Source: Otis tarda (taxonomy: Eukaryota; Chordata; Aves; Otidiformes; Otididae). Taken from it: a stretch of DNA of 64,000 bases. The DNA lies in NCBI GenBank assembly GCA_026413225.1, contig CM048553.1, positions 145,817,690 through 145,881,689 of the forward strand. The letters run 5' to 3'. Below the pieces are notes generated by a model. The model was not told the origin of the DNA and ran no database searches. It saw only the letters and a program-made list of their open reading frames with translations. Numbering within the stretch: position 1 is the stretch's first letter; the number at the start of each line of letters is the position of its first letter. The position numbers and the translations under genes were made by a program. This document shows, in pieces, positions 23,701 through 36,256 of this stretch.

Positions 23701-24469
23701 TGCCCAATTCAGAATCTACTGACTGATTTCAGGCTCTTTGCTTCATTTTAAAATTCAGCTTCAGAGGTGCTCTCTATAAGGAGCTTCACAGAGATCTGAA
23801 TCAGGCTTTCATCTGTACAAGTAACCCCTTGAAAAAATAGCTTAACCATTTAAAAAATGTAGTGAAAACAAAAGGATACAGCTAAAGCAAGGATTTCTCT
23901 GATTGTTCCCTAAGGGTTAATGGATTTTCAGAACTGGAGAAAGGAGAGAAAAACCAAGCCCTAGTTTCCCCAGTCCTTTAAGTAGGACACTTCTGTCTGT
24001 GATATGGTAAAATTATTAACCTATTAGAGTCTTACTTATTATGAATATTAATTTTCTAGTTGTACTAATGCTGCTTTAGTAATACGATTTAAGTTTTGGG
24101 TTGGTAGAAAAGTGCCAATTATTTTCTAAGGGACTTAAACAAATGAATTTTTGGGATTATTTTTTCTCTTGCTCAAAATAGCTAAATAAAAAAGTTGAAA
24201 GTTTCTGATAAAAGAAAAAAAATCACACTTACTTTTAAAAATAATCTTGGTTTTAAAAAGAAAATGAGTATGTATTATTTATTGTCCATTTTAATTTTAA
24301 AAATGTATAAGTAATAATTTTTTTCAGTTGACTCTTCTCTACTTCTGCAGTATTCCATACTATACACAATAAAGAAAAGGAAGGATATGATTTTATAGAG
24401 TCTTTGAGTTACGTGTCTTTGGAAGAGGGGAAATTACTTCCTCATTCCTCTCTCCTAACCTTTAACTTT

Positions 24470-24487
24470 TAACACTTTAAAGTGTTA
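24470..24487. repeat. 18-bp perfect palindrome
   Basis: TAACACTTTAAAGTGTTA is its own reverse complement and could be a dimeric protein-binding site or chance in AT-rich DNA. Confidence 0.7.
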
Positions 24488-26962
24488 TTCACCTGAGCTC
24501 AGAGAGAGCCATTCTGCTGACACTCCAGCAAGCTACAAAAAGGTAGCCTGCACCTTGCCCACTGGCTTCCCAATTCTCATTTAAAGTCTGAAGAAGTAGA
24601 GCTGTAGTAGATAAAGCAAGTAAAAGGTGAGAGTTGGCCCATGAGGTCCACACACAAGCACCACATACAATTTCACTGACAAAATTCTTTCAATATTATT
24701 TCCAATATGGTTAGAAAAAAAATCCCAGCTGTGTTTAATTACTATTGGAGTTGTAGCCTCAGTGTATTTGGAACTGTTCTCTGGTACTGAGGTCAAGTGG
24801 AGTGGAGCAGCTGCATATGTGGTATTAAATTCCTTGATACTAATTCCTACAACGTGCCTGCTGAGAACAGTTCCTGGTTCATGCTGACTCCTAAACCCTG
24901 CTTGAGATCTTACTTTGCAAGACTGCTAGTTAAGTTGGGTCAAACAGCGTCAGGGATCATTCCAGCAGCTTAAGAGTACAGATTAAACTCCAGTGTCTGG
25001 AAACATTCCTGACATGATTTAATATAAGAGAATAGACATATCCTATTGAGCTTTGTTAAAATATTTCCTTTCCTCTGTTTAATAAACATTATTAGGTGAA
25101 GTATTTACTTTTCATGATTCTATTAAGTAGCAAAGTGCCATTGAATTAATAGGATTCTTGCAACATTAATTTTAATGTCATTTTGGGTAGTAAGAGTACT
25201 ATGTGGAAAAATATTGTATAATATTTATCAGAAAGAAGATAATTGAATGTTTGTGGCTATATTTTATGTAATAAGAACATATTTTTTCTGATTAATTCTT
25301 AAAATTGTAAAATAAAGCTAATGATGTATATTATGATATTTTGCAGAATAGCAATGTTATACTGTTGTCCTGTGTAAATATCCATGCTGCAGCACACAAA
25401 AATAATGATGTCTTTGCAGGTGTAATTTAGGTGACAATAATCTCTTTCTGTAAGAAATTACATAGAAGCTTATGTAGGACATTATCAGATTGAGTTTGAC
25501 TGAAAAAGTAGGTTTCTGTACTGATGGTAAGTATCTATGATGCCTGTAACCAGTAGGGAGTTCTTTGAGTTTGGTTTTTTTTTAATAATCTGCTTAGACA
25601 CATAAGCGTCCTCCTAGACTGACTCCAGTATTGTACTAGGACTGGGCAATTTGAACAGAAAACGAACTAGAAATAGACTGAAACACAGAACAAAGACCAG
25701 TAATAGGTAGCATCACTTGGAGTTTCTTTTGTATTAAGACGGAAAGCCACTGAGTAAAAAGTAGGAGGATACAATGATTCAGAGCTCTTGTGGAGGTTAG
25801 GCTGGGAGTGATAGCACAGCTCTCCATAGTACAACTGCACAAGGGCATCTCACTGCAATTAGTAGCCTATAACTATGAATGATAGTGCAACAGAGAACAT
25901 GAGAAATAACTATATTCTTTGTAAGCATTTGCTAAAGGTTTACTCAGTATAAGAACTGAAGCGTCAGGTCCTGGTGTATGAAACCGGTACATGCACAAGG
26001 ATTTGAAACCTAATCCCTGTCTAGATATATTATTGCTCTTTTTATTTATATGCTGACACTAACACTGAGCACTCAGACTAAGGCCATGTGGTTGAGTAGG
26101 AAAGGAAGAGTATAAAAGTTTATTATCTTTGTAAGGAATAAACATTGTCTATTCATGCTGCCATAGCTCTGCTCAATGCCTTCTTGTTAAGAGAATAAAC
26201 AATCCAACATCTTAGTCTTTCTCTCAATTTTGTATTATCAATACACTTATTTTTTGGTGGGAAAATATGATGTTTGTAACAGAGACAGTAATGGTTAATA
26301 ATACTATATTCTACATTTACTTGAATTATTACTTCCAGTCTAAAACTAACTTTCTACAGATATTATGAGCAAGAACTATCTACCTTTTTTCCTTGATCAC
26401 GCCCTCTAAATATTTTTTTTTATTGCACGCCGTCTAATTTGGAGTGCCAGAATTAAAAGTGTTCACCTTTAGAAGAGCAGGACTAACCTCTCACATTAAA
26501 GGAGTTTGATTTTGACTAAAGTTTTAATCCTTTGTAATAAACTACCCAATAGGCCAGCTAGAAAGAATAGTGAACAGATCTTATCACTGGAGACCACTGT
26601 GCAAGAATAAGACCCAGGCTGACATTTACCAAATAACTTTGAGTTATTAATACGGTCAAATATATAGGAGTTGATGTATGGACTCAATCTATTGTGAATA
26701 GACTGAGATTTAAAAAAAAAGTGACTTAAATTGTTGAAAAGTTAACTTGGTCTGAGTTACTTTCCGTTCTTGAGTCTTCTTATGTTAATAAGCAAACCAT
26801 CTCCTGTTCAGTCTGATTTAACAATTCTGCTCTCTGCATACCTGCAGTGTTGCAGTATCTGTGAGCCCTACTGATGGATACTGGAATTGACAGTGCTGTT
26901 TGCTGCACAGTGAGAGTAAGAAGTGCCCATAGGATACACAGTATTGCAAGTGTGTATGTTGC

Positions 26963-27018
26963 AATGCCTATGCATGTCTGTTGGCATTGTAATGCCTATG
27001 CACGTCTGTTGGCATTGT
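26963..27018. repeat. Tandem duplication, 2 x 28 bp
   Basis: Adjacent copies starting AATGCCTATGCA and ending TTGGCATTGT, with one T/C difference (GCATGTC versus GCACGTC). Confidence 0.9.
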
Positions 27019-28610
27019 AATAGCTGCCAGCATGCAGAGAGAAAAAAAAAATAGGCATTAGAAGTTTCATGCTTTAAAAATTGAATTCTTTTAGTGTACA
27101 GATGCCAAAAAGAGGCATCCAGAACAAGAAGAATAAAATGAAGTGTTCATAGAAGAAAATCAGTGTAAAATCAATGAACATTTCACCTGTGCTGCTCGAT
27201 TCTAGTTTTAACCATTAGATACAAAATTAACCTGATTGGGGCAACCTGCAGCAAAGAAAAATAAAACCTGAGTTTAATCAAGTCAGCCCAAAGACAGGTG
27301 ATATAATTATGGTTATCAACTTACCATGTTTGTGTTAATACAGCTGTAGATCGGCAATTAGAAAGTAAAAGCACTCTTCTTGAGAGAGCTGAGTTTCCCT
27401 GGTGCTCAACTTCTTTTCATGCTGAGGTTGTTACTCTTGGGTGCTGTTTCATGAGAAGTTTAGGTTAGGTTTATTTCTCAAAATCTGCTATATTAAAAAA
27501 ACAAACCATCATAGAACATATGCATATGCAGTATTTTCTTTTTGTTAAGTTTACATATACTTTGGTGAGTACGTTTCTTATATATAGCACTTAATTTTCT
27601 GAATTTATTAGCTGCCTTCTCATACAGAATTTTCAGTAAAATTTTTAACTCAGTACATGTTTATTTGTAGCAAACTGCTTGAACTCCTTTTGATCCACAG
27701 CTCACAATTGTTGCAATGCTAATGGAGCTGATGAAAATGGGAATACTGTTCCTTTTGGATACAATTTTGGCTGGTTATTACCTGGTACAATATAGAGTGC
27801 TCTGAAGGCTGTTGTAATTTGTGCCTGCCAGAGGCCTACAGGAGCTCTTCTAGCATCTAGAGGACAGTGGAAAGCAGTGCAATTAACATGGCCACTCTGC
27901 ACAGGAACCCTAGAAGTTTTTGGGGGTTTTTTGTTTGGTTGGGTTTTTTTTTCTTCACCATATTCCTTTTATTTACCATACTAAGAAGGTCTGATATGTA
28001 TACTGAGAATATCTAATATATCTAAAGACATCTTTACAAACAGAATACACTGTTCTGAAATGGAAATAACTGAGTGAAAACAAAAAAAAAGTAAAGTTTG
28101 GCAAGACAGACCAAGGAATTCTGCCAGTACTCATGCTTTGGAGAGTCATCTTCTCTACCATACACAGTGATACTGAGCCTGGGAGCGGGAGCATATATGT
28201 TTAAACAGATATGTAATGGATAATTAAAATAACCAGATTACAAGTATTTGTCCATCTTTCAGCAGTTTGCTCTAAAGGTTAATCTATATTGCTCATAAAA
28301 TGTTACATCCTTTATTCAGTCATTATATCTATAGTTAGATTACGTATTTTCTTTGTATTAACCAATACAGCTTACATATTTTCTAGTACAGTATTTCTTT
28401 TAAATCAGCACTACAAAAGCTTTTACAGACCCTCTGTAAGAATTCTGAAATAAAACCAAGAGATATTGAACACAGATTTAACACTAGTAAGTCTTCAAGG
28501 AAAAGAACTTTAAGAACAAATTTTAGCTGTGTTTTTAATTAAAAAAAAAAACCAAACAACTACCAAGAAAGGATTAGTCATTGCATAGCCTTTTGATTTG
28601 TTCAGGGTTT

Positions 28611-28654
28611 TTGGTTTGGTTGGTTGGTTGGTTGGTTTTTTTTTTTTTTTTTTT
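28611..28654. repeat. TTGG microsatellite followed by T19
   Basis: Five perfect TTGG units at 28616-28635, then 19 T at 28636-28654. No transcript or element end could be tied to it. Confidence 0.85.
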
Positions 28655-28920
28655 GCTTCTGTACACTGATCAAAACTCTTTTTATTTCTGTGAGGTTTAT
28701 TAATCATTAGTTGACATTGTTATTTTCCTGTAGCTCTAAACAGGAAAAATCCTTCTCACTGTGATTAAGTTCTTGCTGAAATGGTTATTTGCTGTGGAGT
28801 TGTGGAATGCCTTTTACAATTTTTCTGCTGTATAAATAAAAGTGTGACTTACTATGTGGAAAGAAAAAGAAAAGAAAAAAAGAAAATAATCTCCAGCTGG
28901 AACAAGTGACTTTAAATATT

Positions 28921-28989
28921 CTAGAATCATAGAATGGTTTGGGTTGGAAGGGATCTTTTAAGATCATCTAGTTCAACATCCGTGCCATG
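28921..28989 (-). mobile_element. CR1 3' end stub
   Basis: About 69 bp of an antisense CR1 end: 'agaatcatagaatggtttgg', 'aagatcatctagttcaac', 'gtgccatgagcaggtac'. It stops abruptly where a second CR1 tail (agaatcatagcatcatag) begins, so it was either cut by that insertion or truncated before it. Confidence 0.85.
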
Positions 28990-29231
28990 AGCAGGTACAT
29001 AGAATCATAGCATCATAGAATGGTTAGGGTTGGAAGGGACCTTCAAAGTTTATCTAGTCCAACCCCCCTGCAAGGAGCAGGGACTTCTCCAACCAGATCA
29101 AGTTGCTCAGAGGCTCATCCAACCTGGCCTTGAACACTTCCAGTTATGGGACATCTGCAACTTCTTTGGGTAACCTATTCCAGTGCCTCACCAATCTCAC
29201 TGTAAAAAAAAAATTCTTCCTTATATCCAAC

Positions 29232-30078
29232 TGAACGCAGTTATATCTACTGCACATGTGTGCCTATCACACATGTGCAGTAGTTTTGGCAGTTGTTGGC
29301 AAGCATCCAGAGAAGGCTAGCAACACCTAATGGTGATTTATTGCCTTCACAGTCACCCATCTGAAACCCAGCGAGTCTGACAGAAACACAGATTATCAAT
29401 CCAAACAATCTGCGATGGGTGTTTTTAAGCCCCACTCACTGATCAGCTGAAATTTGGCTCTGGAGAGGGGGTGGACAGAAAGGGACACTTTATTTTTCAG
29501 TTGCAAAGATACCGTGTACAAATGAGGGGGAAAAAAAAAAAAAAAGTAGCAATCCAAAGCCTGTAAAAGTGGGATCATGTTCTGCAGGAAAAAGAAACTA
29601 TGAATCATGAAAAGTGACTAATGAGAACTGAAGATGAAAAAGGAAGTAAATTAAAACCAGAAAAAATGAGTAAGGTAATATTTCAAAAAAGAAAACTGAG
29701 GAACTACCCTTGTAGAGTATTAACCCTGAATTAGCTGCTGATTGCAACTTGGTGGAGTTGAGGCTGCCTTCATCTGGCCATGGTGGCATCACCATCCCCT
29801 GGGCATGGCTGATCGGGAGAGTGGTGCCATGACTGTGGTCCATCCCTCTCATCCTTAGAGCTGGGAAATGATGACAACAGAAGTGATGCTCAAACAGGAA
29901 GGTAAGGACAGAGCACAAGAGCAGCATTTCTACGTTCAAGCTGCTTTCTTGGTGTTCAAGGAACATGTAGATCTGGCACTTCAGAACATAGTTTAGTGGG
30001 CATGGTGGTGTTAGGTTGATGGTTGGACTTGATAATCTTGGAGGTCTCTTCTGACCTTAAAGATTCTATGATTCTATA
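29232..30078 (+). mobile_element. 847-bp insert with a CR1 tail but no CR1 body (chimeric?)
   Basis: Inserted inside the older CR1. The last ~130 bp (from about 29950) is a sense-strand CR1 3' end: 'ggtgttcaaggaacatgtag', 'atagtttagtgggcatggtg', 'ggttggacttgataatctt', and two ATTCTATG-like units. In a normal 5'-truncated CR1 the preceding bases should encode the ORF2 C-terminus (FRLDIRKxFF, HWNxLPREVV). Here 29232-29950 encodes nothing of that kind and matches no other element in this window. A perfect hairpin lies 15 bp from the 5' junction. This may be a transcript or flanking DNA copied together with the CR1 tail, a non-autonomous CR1-mobilised element, or two stacked insertions. Confidence 0.6.
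29247..29283. repeat. Perfect 16-bp stem hairpin
   Basis: CTACTGCACATGTGTG, loop CCTAT, CACACATGTGCAGTAG. Both arms match at all 16 positions. It sits just inside the 5' edge of the 847-bp insert. Confidence 0.92.
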
Positions 30079-30177
30079 AATCTACCCTCTTTAAGTTTAA
30101 AACCATAACCTCTTGTTCTGTCACTACAGGATCTGGTAAAAAGTCTTTCTCCATCTTTTTTTATAAGCCCCCTTTAT

Positions 30178-30907
30178 AAGAATCATAGAATCATAGAATC
30201 ATAGAATCACATGGTTGGATGGGACCTATAAGATCATCTAGTCCAACCGTCTTCCCACTACCATTGCTGTCACAGCTACTAAACCATATCTTGTAGCTTC
30301 TCATCAAGCCGCCTCTTGAACACTGCCAGGGACGGCGACTCCACCACCTCCCTGGGCAGGCCATTCCAGTGCCTGACCACTCTTTGAGAGAAAAAGTTTT
30401 TCCTCACGTCCAATCTAAACCTCCTTTGGTACAACTTGTGGCCATTTCCTCGGGTCCTGCTTGTTGCCTGGAAGAAGAGGCCAAACCCCTGTTCATCACA
30501 ACCTGCCTTCAGGAAGCTATAGAGTGCAATGAGGTCTCCCCTGAGCCTCCTCTTCTCCAGACTAAACAATCCCAACTCTCTCAGCCGCTCCTCATAAGAC
30601 TTGTGCTCCAGACCCCTCACCAGCTTTGTTGTCCTTCTCTGGACACGTTCCAGGGCTTCAATGTCTTTCTTGTAGTGAGGGGCCCAAAACTAAACACAAT
30701 ACTTGAGGTGCGGCCTCACCAGTGCCGAATACAGGGGGATGATTACCTCCCTGCTCCTGCTGGCCACGCTATTTCTAATGCAGGCCAGGATGCCGTTGGC
30801 CCTCTTGGCCACCTGGGCACACTGTCGGCTCATGTTCAGCTGAGCATCAACCAAGACCCCCAGGTCCCTTTCCTCTTCACAGTCCTCCAGCCACTCAGCT
30901 CCGAGCC
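30178..30907 (-). mobile_element. Young 5'-truncated CR1, about 730 bp
   Basis: Antisense CR1 with a clean tail (three ATCATAGA-type units at 30181-30207). The minus-strand frame at 30620-30279 is open for 113 codons through [38 protein letters not shown] and [16 protein letters not shown], ending naturally at LQDMV. Farther upstream the reading continues through [18 protein letters not shown] but carries an in-frame TAG in place of the usual Gln after KYCV, at about 30690. The 5' end is truncated near 30907, at the conserved [16 protein letters not shown] block. It lies inside the older CR1 and is the best-preserved LINE of the window. Confidence 0.93.
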
Positions 30908-31240
30908 ATCTTAAGCAATAAGATCTCCCCAGAGCCTTCTCTTCAGGCTGAACAATCCCAACTCTCTCAGCCTTTCCTCACAGGAGAGGTGCTCCAGCCC
31001 TCTCTCATAGTTTTCATGGCCCTCCTCTGGACACACTCCAACAGGTCTAAGTCTTCCCTGTATTGAGGACTCCAGAGCTGGACTGCAGGTGGGGTCTCAG
31101 AGCAGAGTAGAGGGGCAGAATCACCTCCCTTGACCTCCTGGCCAAGCTTCTTTTGATGCAGCCTCAAATGCAGTTGGCTTTCTTGGCTTGCTGGCTCGTG
31201 TTCAATTTTTCATCCACCAAAATTAGATTCAAAATTCCTT

Positions 31241-34200
31241 AACTCAAATATGATGGATGAGAATCTCAACATGAGCCGGCAATGCATGCTTGCAGGGGAA
31301 GATGTATTTCAGTTCAATAATTTTAAGGCAAGAAGATTGTAACTCACAGATTTGAAAGAGAACCTCTTTCTGTATCTTTTGGTCATGCTTGTTCTAGGCC
31401 AGGCCGACTGAAGAAAAAACATTAAAAAATCATACATAGATGAGGATTTGCTGCTAAATAAAGATGAAGAAAAACATGCATCTGTGTAAGCATTTTAATA
31501 ACTGTAAATTTTCTTATCCATTTTTCTTTCCAGATCCACTGAAAGAATCTGAATATGATGTATTCCTCATATAGAGAAAACTTGTTGCACTGAGATTGTG
31601 TAACACTGAAATAATGCAGTTTTATTGGATATCTTCAGATGTCTGAAACCCTTATAAGACATCACTGCTGTATCTCTCTCAGGTTTTCATTTTTGATTGG
31701 TGCTTTCCTCTCATGTGCTTTGACCATGCACTCACATGTATTAATTACAATGGCATTAGGAGGCTTCATTTTTTTTTTCTTTTTTTTTTCCTTAAAAGTA
31801 GGCACATGCAACATTTCAATGGCTATATCATTGTAACTAACTAGGACTAATTAAGACTTACCATGCTTGAATTAATGTAGAAAGACATTTTGCTGTTAAG
31901 TGCCGTCAAAAAAAAAGTAGCTTACTGATCATTTTTCCTTGTGGTTGGTTCTGGTTGTGTATTCCATTGCAGGTCGAGGTATCCAGCTTCCCCTTCTCCT
32001 TCCCATCTCCTTCGGGTCCGCCTTCAGGCACATTCCAACACCTCTGCCTTCGCAAAGAACATGCACCAAAGCCTTTATTTGCCTTAGGCATCTTGCAGTC
32101 ATCAATGGCTACAACTGTGTTGCTTCCTGACACCACATATGCCTTTCAACGCTACCAACTATGGTTTATATACATCAACAGAAATGAAACAAATACTGGC
32201 AGTGCTCTCATGTTAAATCAGAAAGCTTTTAAGATTATCTTCTGTTGAAATATCTCCTGGGCTAAATCAGAGTGATATTTCAGATTCACTCATGTCCCCA
32301 TAACCACAGTGCTGCTATGTTATTTCAAATATGAAGTGATACAAAGCCAGCTGCTAATTAGGCTATATTAATAAATTTCATCCTTATTATTGCATCCTTA
32401 TGCTAGTGTTAGTACACTATCTCCACAATGAAAAATGTTTTAACATTCCAATCAAATCAATTTTTAAAAGTAATCTAAAACCACCTTCCATTACTAGTTC
32501 ACATTTGCCACTTACTGATCTTACAAGATATGTATTTATAGCACTCCTCTGAGAACAATACCACAAAAGCACTCAAGTCAGTATAGTGTCTTTGACTTTG
32601 GGCTTTGGAACAAGTTCTAAATGCATTGCTGACAGAGAGATAGGGCTAGGGGAAAGAAAAATGTTCTACTTGACTGTAAGGCTATTTATCAGGACTCTGT
32701 TAAATGTACCACTCAAAATATTTCACTACAATAGTGAGAAAATGTCACTGTCAAACAATAATGAATTAGGTGTTCAACCTGTTCCACAGCAAAGCTTGCA
32801 AATGTGTACATGACGTGGGGCATTCTGATTGCTTGATTTCATTGTGAAACCAGTTTCTTTGAATGTACGTCAACGGATGGCATTTGACTAATATCTGTCC
32901 AGAGTAAGGCTCTTAACTGGTCGTGTAATATTTTGGAAGCAATCAGATAACAACAAAACAGATAGATATGGAAGTGCGTAGAGAGTCTACATAGAAGAAG
33001 TGAAGAAATGTATATTTCTAGTGGAATTGAAAGACTTTCAAAGAATTTCATGAAATAGGACAAAATATTCCAAAACATTTTATTTGAACTTTGTCGAGAT
33101 ACTTTAAGGGTCCTTACATTTTTCTTATATAATTACCTATAATATCTCGGAAAAGTAAGATTAAATAATATAATAAAATAATAAAATACAATAAAATAAA
33201 GCAAGCAAAAGACTAAATAAAATTTTAGTTCTTTCCCATCAGAAATGCTAGAAAAACAGGAAGTAATTTCTAAGAAATACTTTATCTTGTAGAATAATGG
33301 TTTTCTATAAAAATGACTAGCTTTAGCCTGTAGCTGTCTATCTTTGGAAAAGTTATGTAGTATAGAAAGTTATATGCTTTCTGAGGGTATTAAAAATAAA
33401 AGCAGTTCACTTCTATAAGGGAACTGACTTGCTTTTGAATTGTTAAAAATATATGTTTATCTGGCTAGTGTGTCATATTCTATCAGCTTCAGACTCATTT
33501 GTGGCTAGATCATTTTGCATTGGAACACTTTATGACAACACCTAATTTGACTGTTTATAAATGTTTTACAGAATCAATGTAAAGAAAATACTGCAGTAGA
33601 TTTCCCACAAATTTTAGAACGACATGTATTATTCACACTTTATAGCAAGATAGCTAGATAGATAGTTAGATTTTAAATAAAGCAAAACTAACATCTGCCT
33701 TAGAGCAGATATAAAATTTTGTCCAGACAGAACAATCAAGCTTTGCATGATAATTTTGCTCTAGATTTTGAAAGGACCGTGTTCATATATTTTGTTTGGA
33801 AAAAAAATCACACTAATATTGTAAGGATTAAATTCTGTAGATTATCCATATCTACAGTGAATTATCTAGACTAGTTTTTGATCCTTGTGACTTTTACTGG
33901 TTAAAAAAATCCTTCTGGCATGCACCCAGTAGCTATATGAAAATTTTAGGTTAAACATAAATGATTATGAGAGAACTTGTCATTTTCCTCCTTTGTTCCA
34001 TTGAAGACATCTGGCTACAAATCATTAATACAGTTTGCCACCCTAGCAGTACTGTTGACTCCTTGCCACTTCTTGTTACCTACCGGTGAAGAGCCAGAAA
34101 CAAAGCACACCATGTTTGAAATCAAATGACGTAATGAACTCATGTCAGATCTGTCCTTTAACTGGTATTTTTAACCTGACTTAATAATGGTAATTTCCTG

Positions 34201-36256
34201 TGTGTCAGTAGACCTCTGCTGATGTCCATTCAGTCAACATGCTTCCCACTTTTCTGAACTCACCAGCCTAGCTGCCCTACAAAAGTCCTACAGCTCAATG
34301 CTTCCATTTCTTCCGCTAGTAACTCACTAAATAGTGGGTAAATTTAAATGCTGTTCTCCTAATTTTCAAAGTCTCACACTTGATCCTCCTAAATTATTTA
34401 AATAAATTCCATACTGTGAGACACTGATCTCCTTTGTTTTTCTGTAACAACACTGCTGTCAGTCTTAAGGACAGTTTTCTCAGCATGTGGTCAGTCAGAG
34501 TTTGAGAAACGGGTACTTTCCCAGCCTTTGTAGCTTGATCACACAGACAAAGTCGTCTATGGTAGACTAGAAAACAAAATTTATATATTTAATTGGCTAA
34601 TAGCTTTTTCTATATTTTCTTTAAACCTATTCTTCCCAATAATATTATTTACTGTTCATAATTTTTTACCATACAGGGCAAATGGAGAGCAGGGTTCCAC
34701 TAAGGTAAGCACTATTCAAAGTTAAAATTAAATGAGTTCCAGTCCCAAGAGTGTATAATCTAAAAAATGAAACAAATGCAAAGCCAGAGAAAGATATAAA
34801 ACATAGCAAAGCCATAAACTGAGTGATATCCTAATACTGTCATATTAGTTCCTCAAGGCATTTAGCTGAAGGGATGGTGAAAGGGAGAAATAAGATGAAA
34901 ATATTTTTTTATGGGGAAAAAAAGGAAAGAAAAGAGTGACCATGAAGGAAAGATAAGAATGGAAAAAAAAAGAAAGGTAGTAAAGGAGAGAAGGCAGACA
35001 GAAATAAAGCTAATCTGACAAGTTCATGATAGAGATGTCTGGAAAGACTGGGAGGTAGGAGTGAATTAAACAAGGGACATAATTTTTCAAGTAAAACTAT
35101 AAAATACTGATGTGCTACTGATGGGAACAGGAATGCTCCCATGGTACTTTAAGACTCCTGTGATAATTGTGTTTGGTAATTATCCTGAAGAGTATTCTGC
35201 AGTTGTCAGATCAAGTGGACCCACAAGCTCATACTTAAACTGATCATGTGTCAGGGTATTTATGCTATGTCCATACTGAAAAGTACTAGGTACATATCAC
35301 AACCCTTGGCATCTCAGCAACACAAGTCTCCCTAGTACACACCTTACTCTAACTCATTCCCTAGTTGCACACTTGATGGCCCTAAAATAAAAGTATGTAT
35401 ATAAGAGGAGGTAAGAACACTATGTAAGTATGCAGGTGTTAAGGTCCAGCACTGCCACTTGTCCTTCCTTGCCTTTGCACTCATGTATGGTCACATCATC
35501 TGCTAATGCTCAGAAGAAGACTAGACTTTGTATGGCTGCCACAGGGTTATTCACATTGCTACAGGATGGGTGAAAGTGACTGAAATGTACTAGGTACACA
35601 TCAGAATCAAAGGCTTCTTTCTTATCCTTATGTTATTATAGGCCAGGATAACAACTGTGTCAGTCTTTGGTAGTGTCTAGTGCAATCATACACTCAGCAA
35701 GACCCAGACTTAGCTTCCTGGTGTATACACCTTTCTGGGGACATTTATGTTATGTCAGTTTTCCTTGGGGAAGACAATTTCTTGAGGCCCCTTTGACGGT
35801 ATGACACAGTAGCTCAGAAACAACAAAAAACTTAGATGAGATGCTAGAACCCTGTAATCAACTTCTGCACAGGATTTTAAGACAAAAGGAAGAAGAATGA
35901 AGAACTTACTAACGCTAGTACGGGATCAAGTGAAAGGAAGAATATTTTCCTGCTGTTACATTGTAGCCTGTTTTGAGTAGCTAGTAGTTCAAGTAGTTCA
36001 AATCCTTGCGGTTCAAGTATTCCTCTGGCAAGTGCACAGGCATTTGTGGTTTACGGAGCAAGTATTTTGTACTATTCTGTCCACAGCTTAATCCAAAAGT
36101 TGACCACTGTAGAATGCTCCCAGTGGTGTTTCAATTAGTGCTGGATGAGAACTGTCCAGAATACCTACTGTATAAGGAGGTAGATCACATTTTTTTTTTG
36201 TCCTAAGAGGGCTCCCATAAGATATGTCATGAATAGTGCTTTTGGATAAATGGTAA
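31241..36256. other. Unique AT-rich non-coding DNA, 5 kb
   Basis: No gene recognised. Purine-rich tract at about 34905-34995. AAATA-type low-complexity at 33165-33205 and a short GATA run at 33647-33665. The open frames here (up to 97 codons at 31955-32248) show nothing recognisable. Confidence 0.5.

Larger units (their letters stand above)
20786..28920. other. Unique AT-rich non-coding DNA, 8 kb
   Basis: No gene recognised. Small features only: an 18-bp palindrome (24470-24487), a 2 x 28 bp tandem (26963-27018), and a TTGG/T run (28611-28654). 22440-23300 is somewhat less AT-rich and holds several overlapping short frames on both strands, none with a recognisable product. Confidence 0.5.
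28990..31240 (-). mobile_element. CR1 LINE interrupted by two later insertions
   Basis: One antisense CR1 in three pieces that join collinearly: 28990-29231 (octamer tail, UTR and ORF2 end, to 'ttcttccttatatccaa'), 30079-30177 ('aaatctaccctctttaagtt' to 'agccccctttat') and 30908-about 31240 ('gatctccccagagccttctc' to 'ttcatccaccaaaatt'). In intact CR1s these blocks are contiguous, which the copy at 63712-64000 confirms across the first junction. Minus-strand translation of the third piece (30967-31167) gives [20 protein letters not shown], part of ORF2. The pieces are separated by 847 bp (29232-30078) and 730 bp (30178-30907) of inserted DNA. The element is dead. Confidence 0.88.

Noticed and set aside
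30369-30914. 181-codon + strand frame
   Set aside because: It is antisense to a CR1 ORF2 end; the true coding phase is on the minus strand.
35283-35610. Repeated 'gtactaggtaca(t/c)atca' as a large tandem duplication
   Set aside because: Only about 16 bp match at each place; the flanks do not align.
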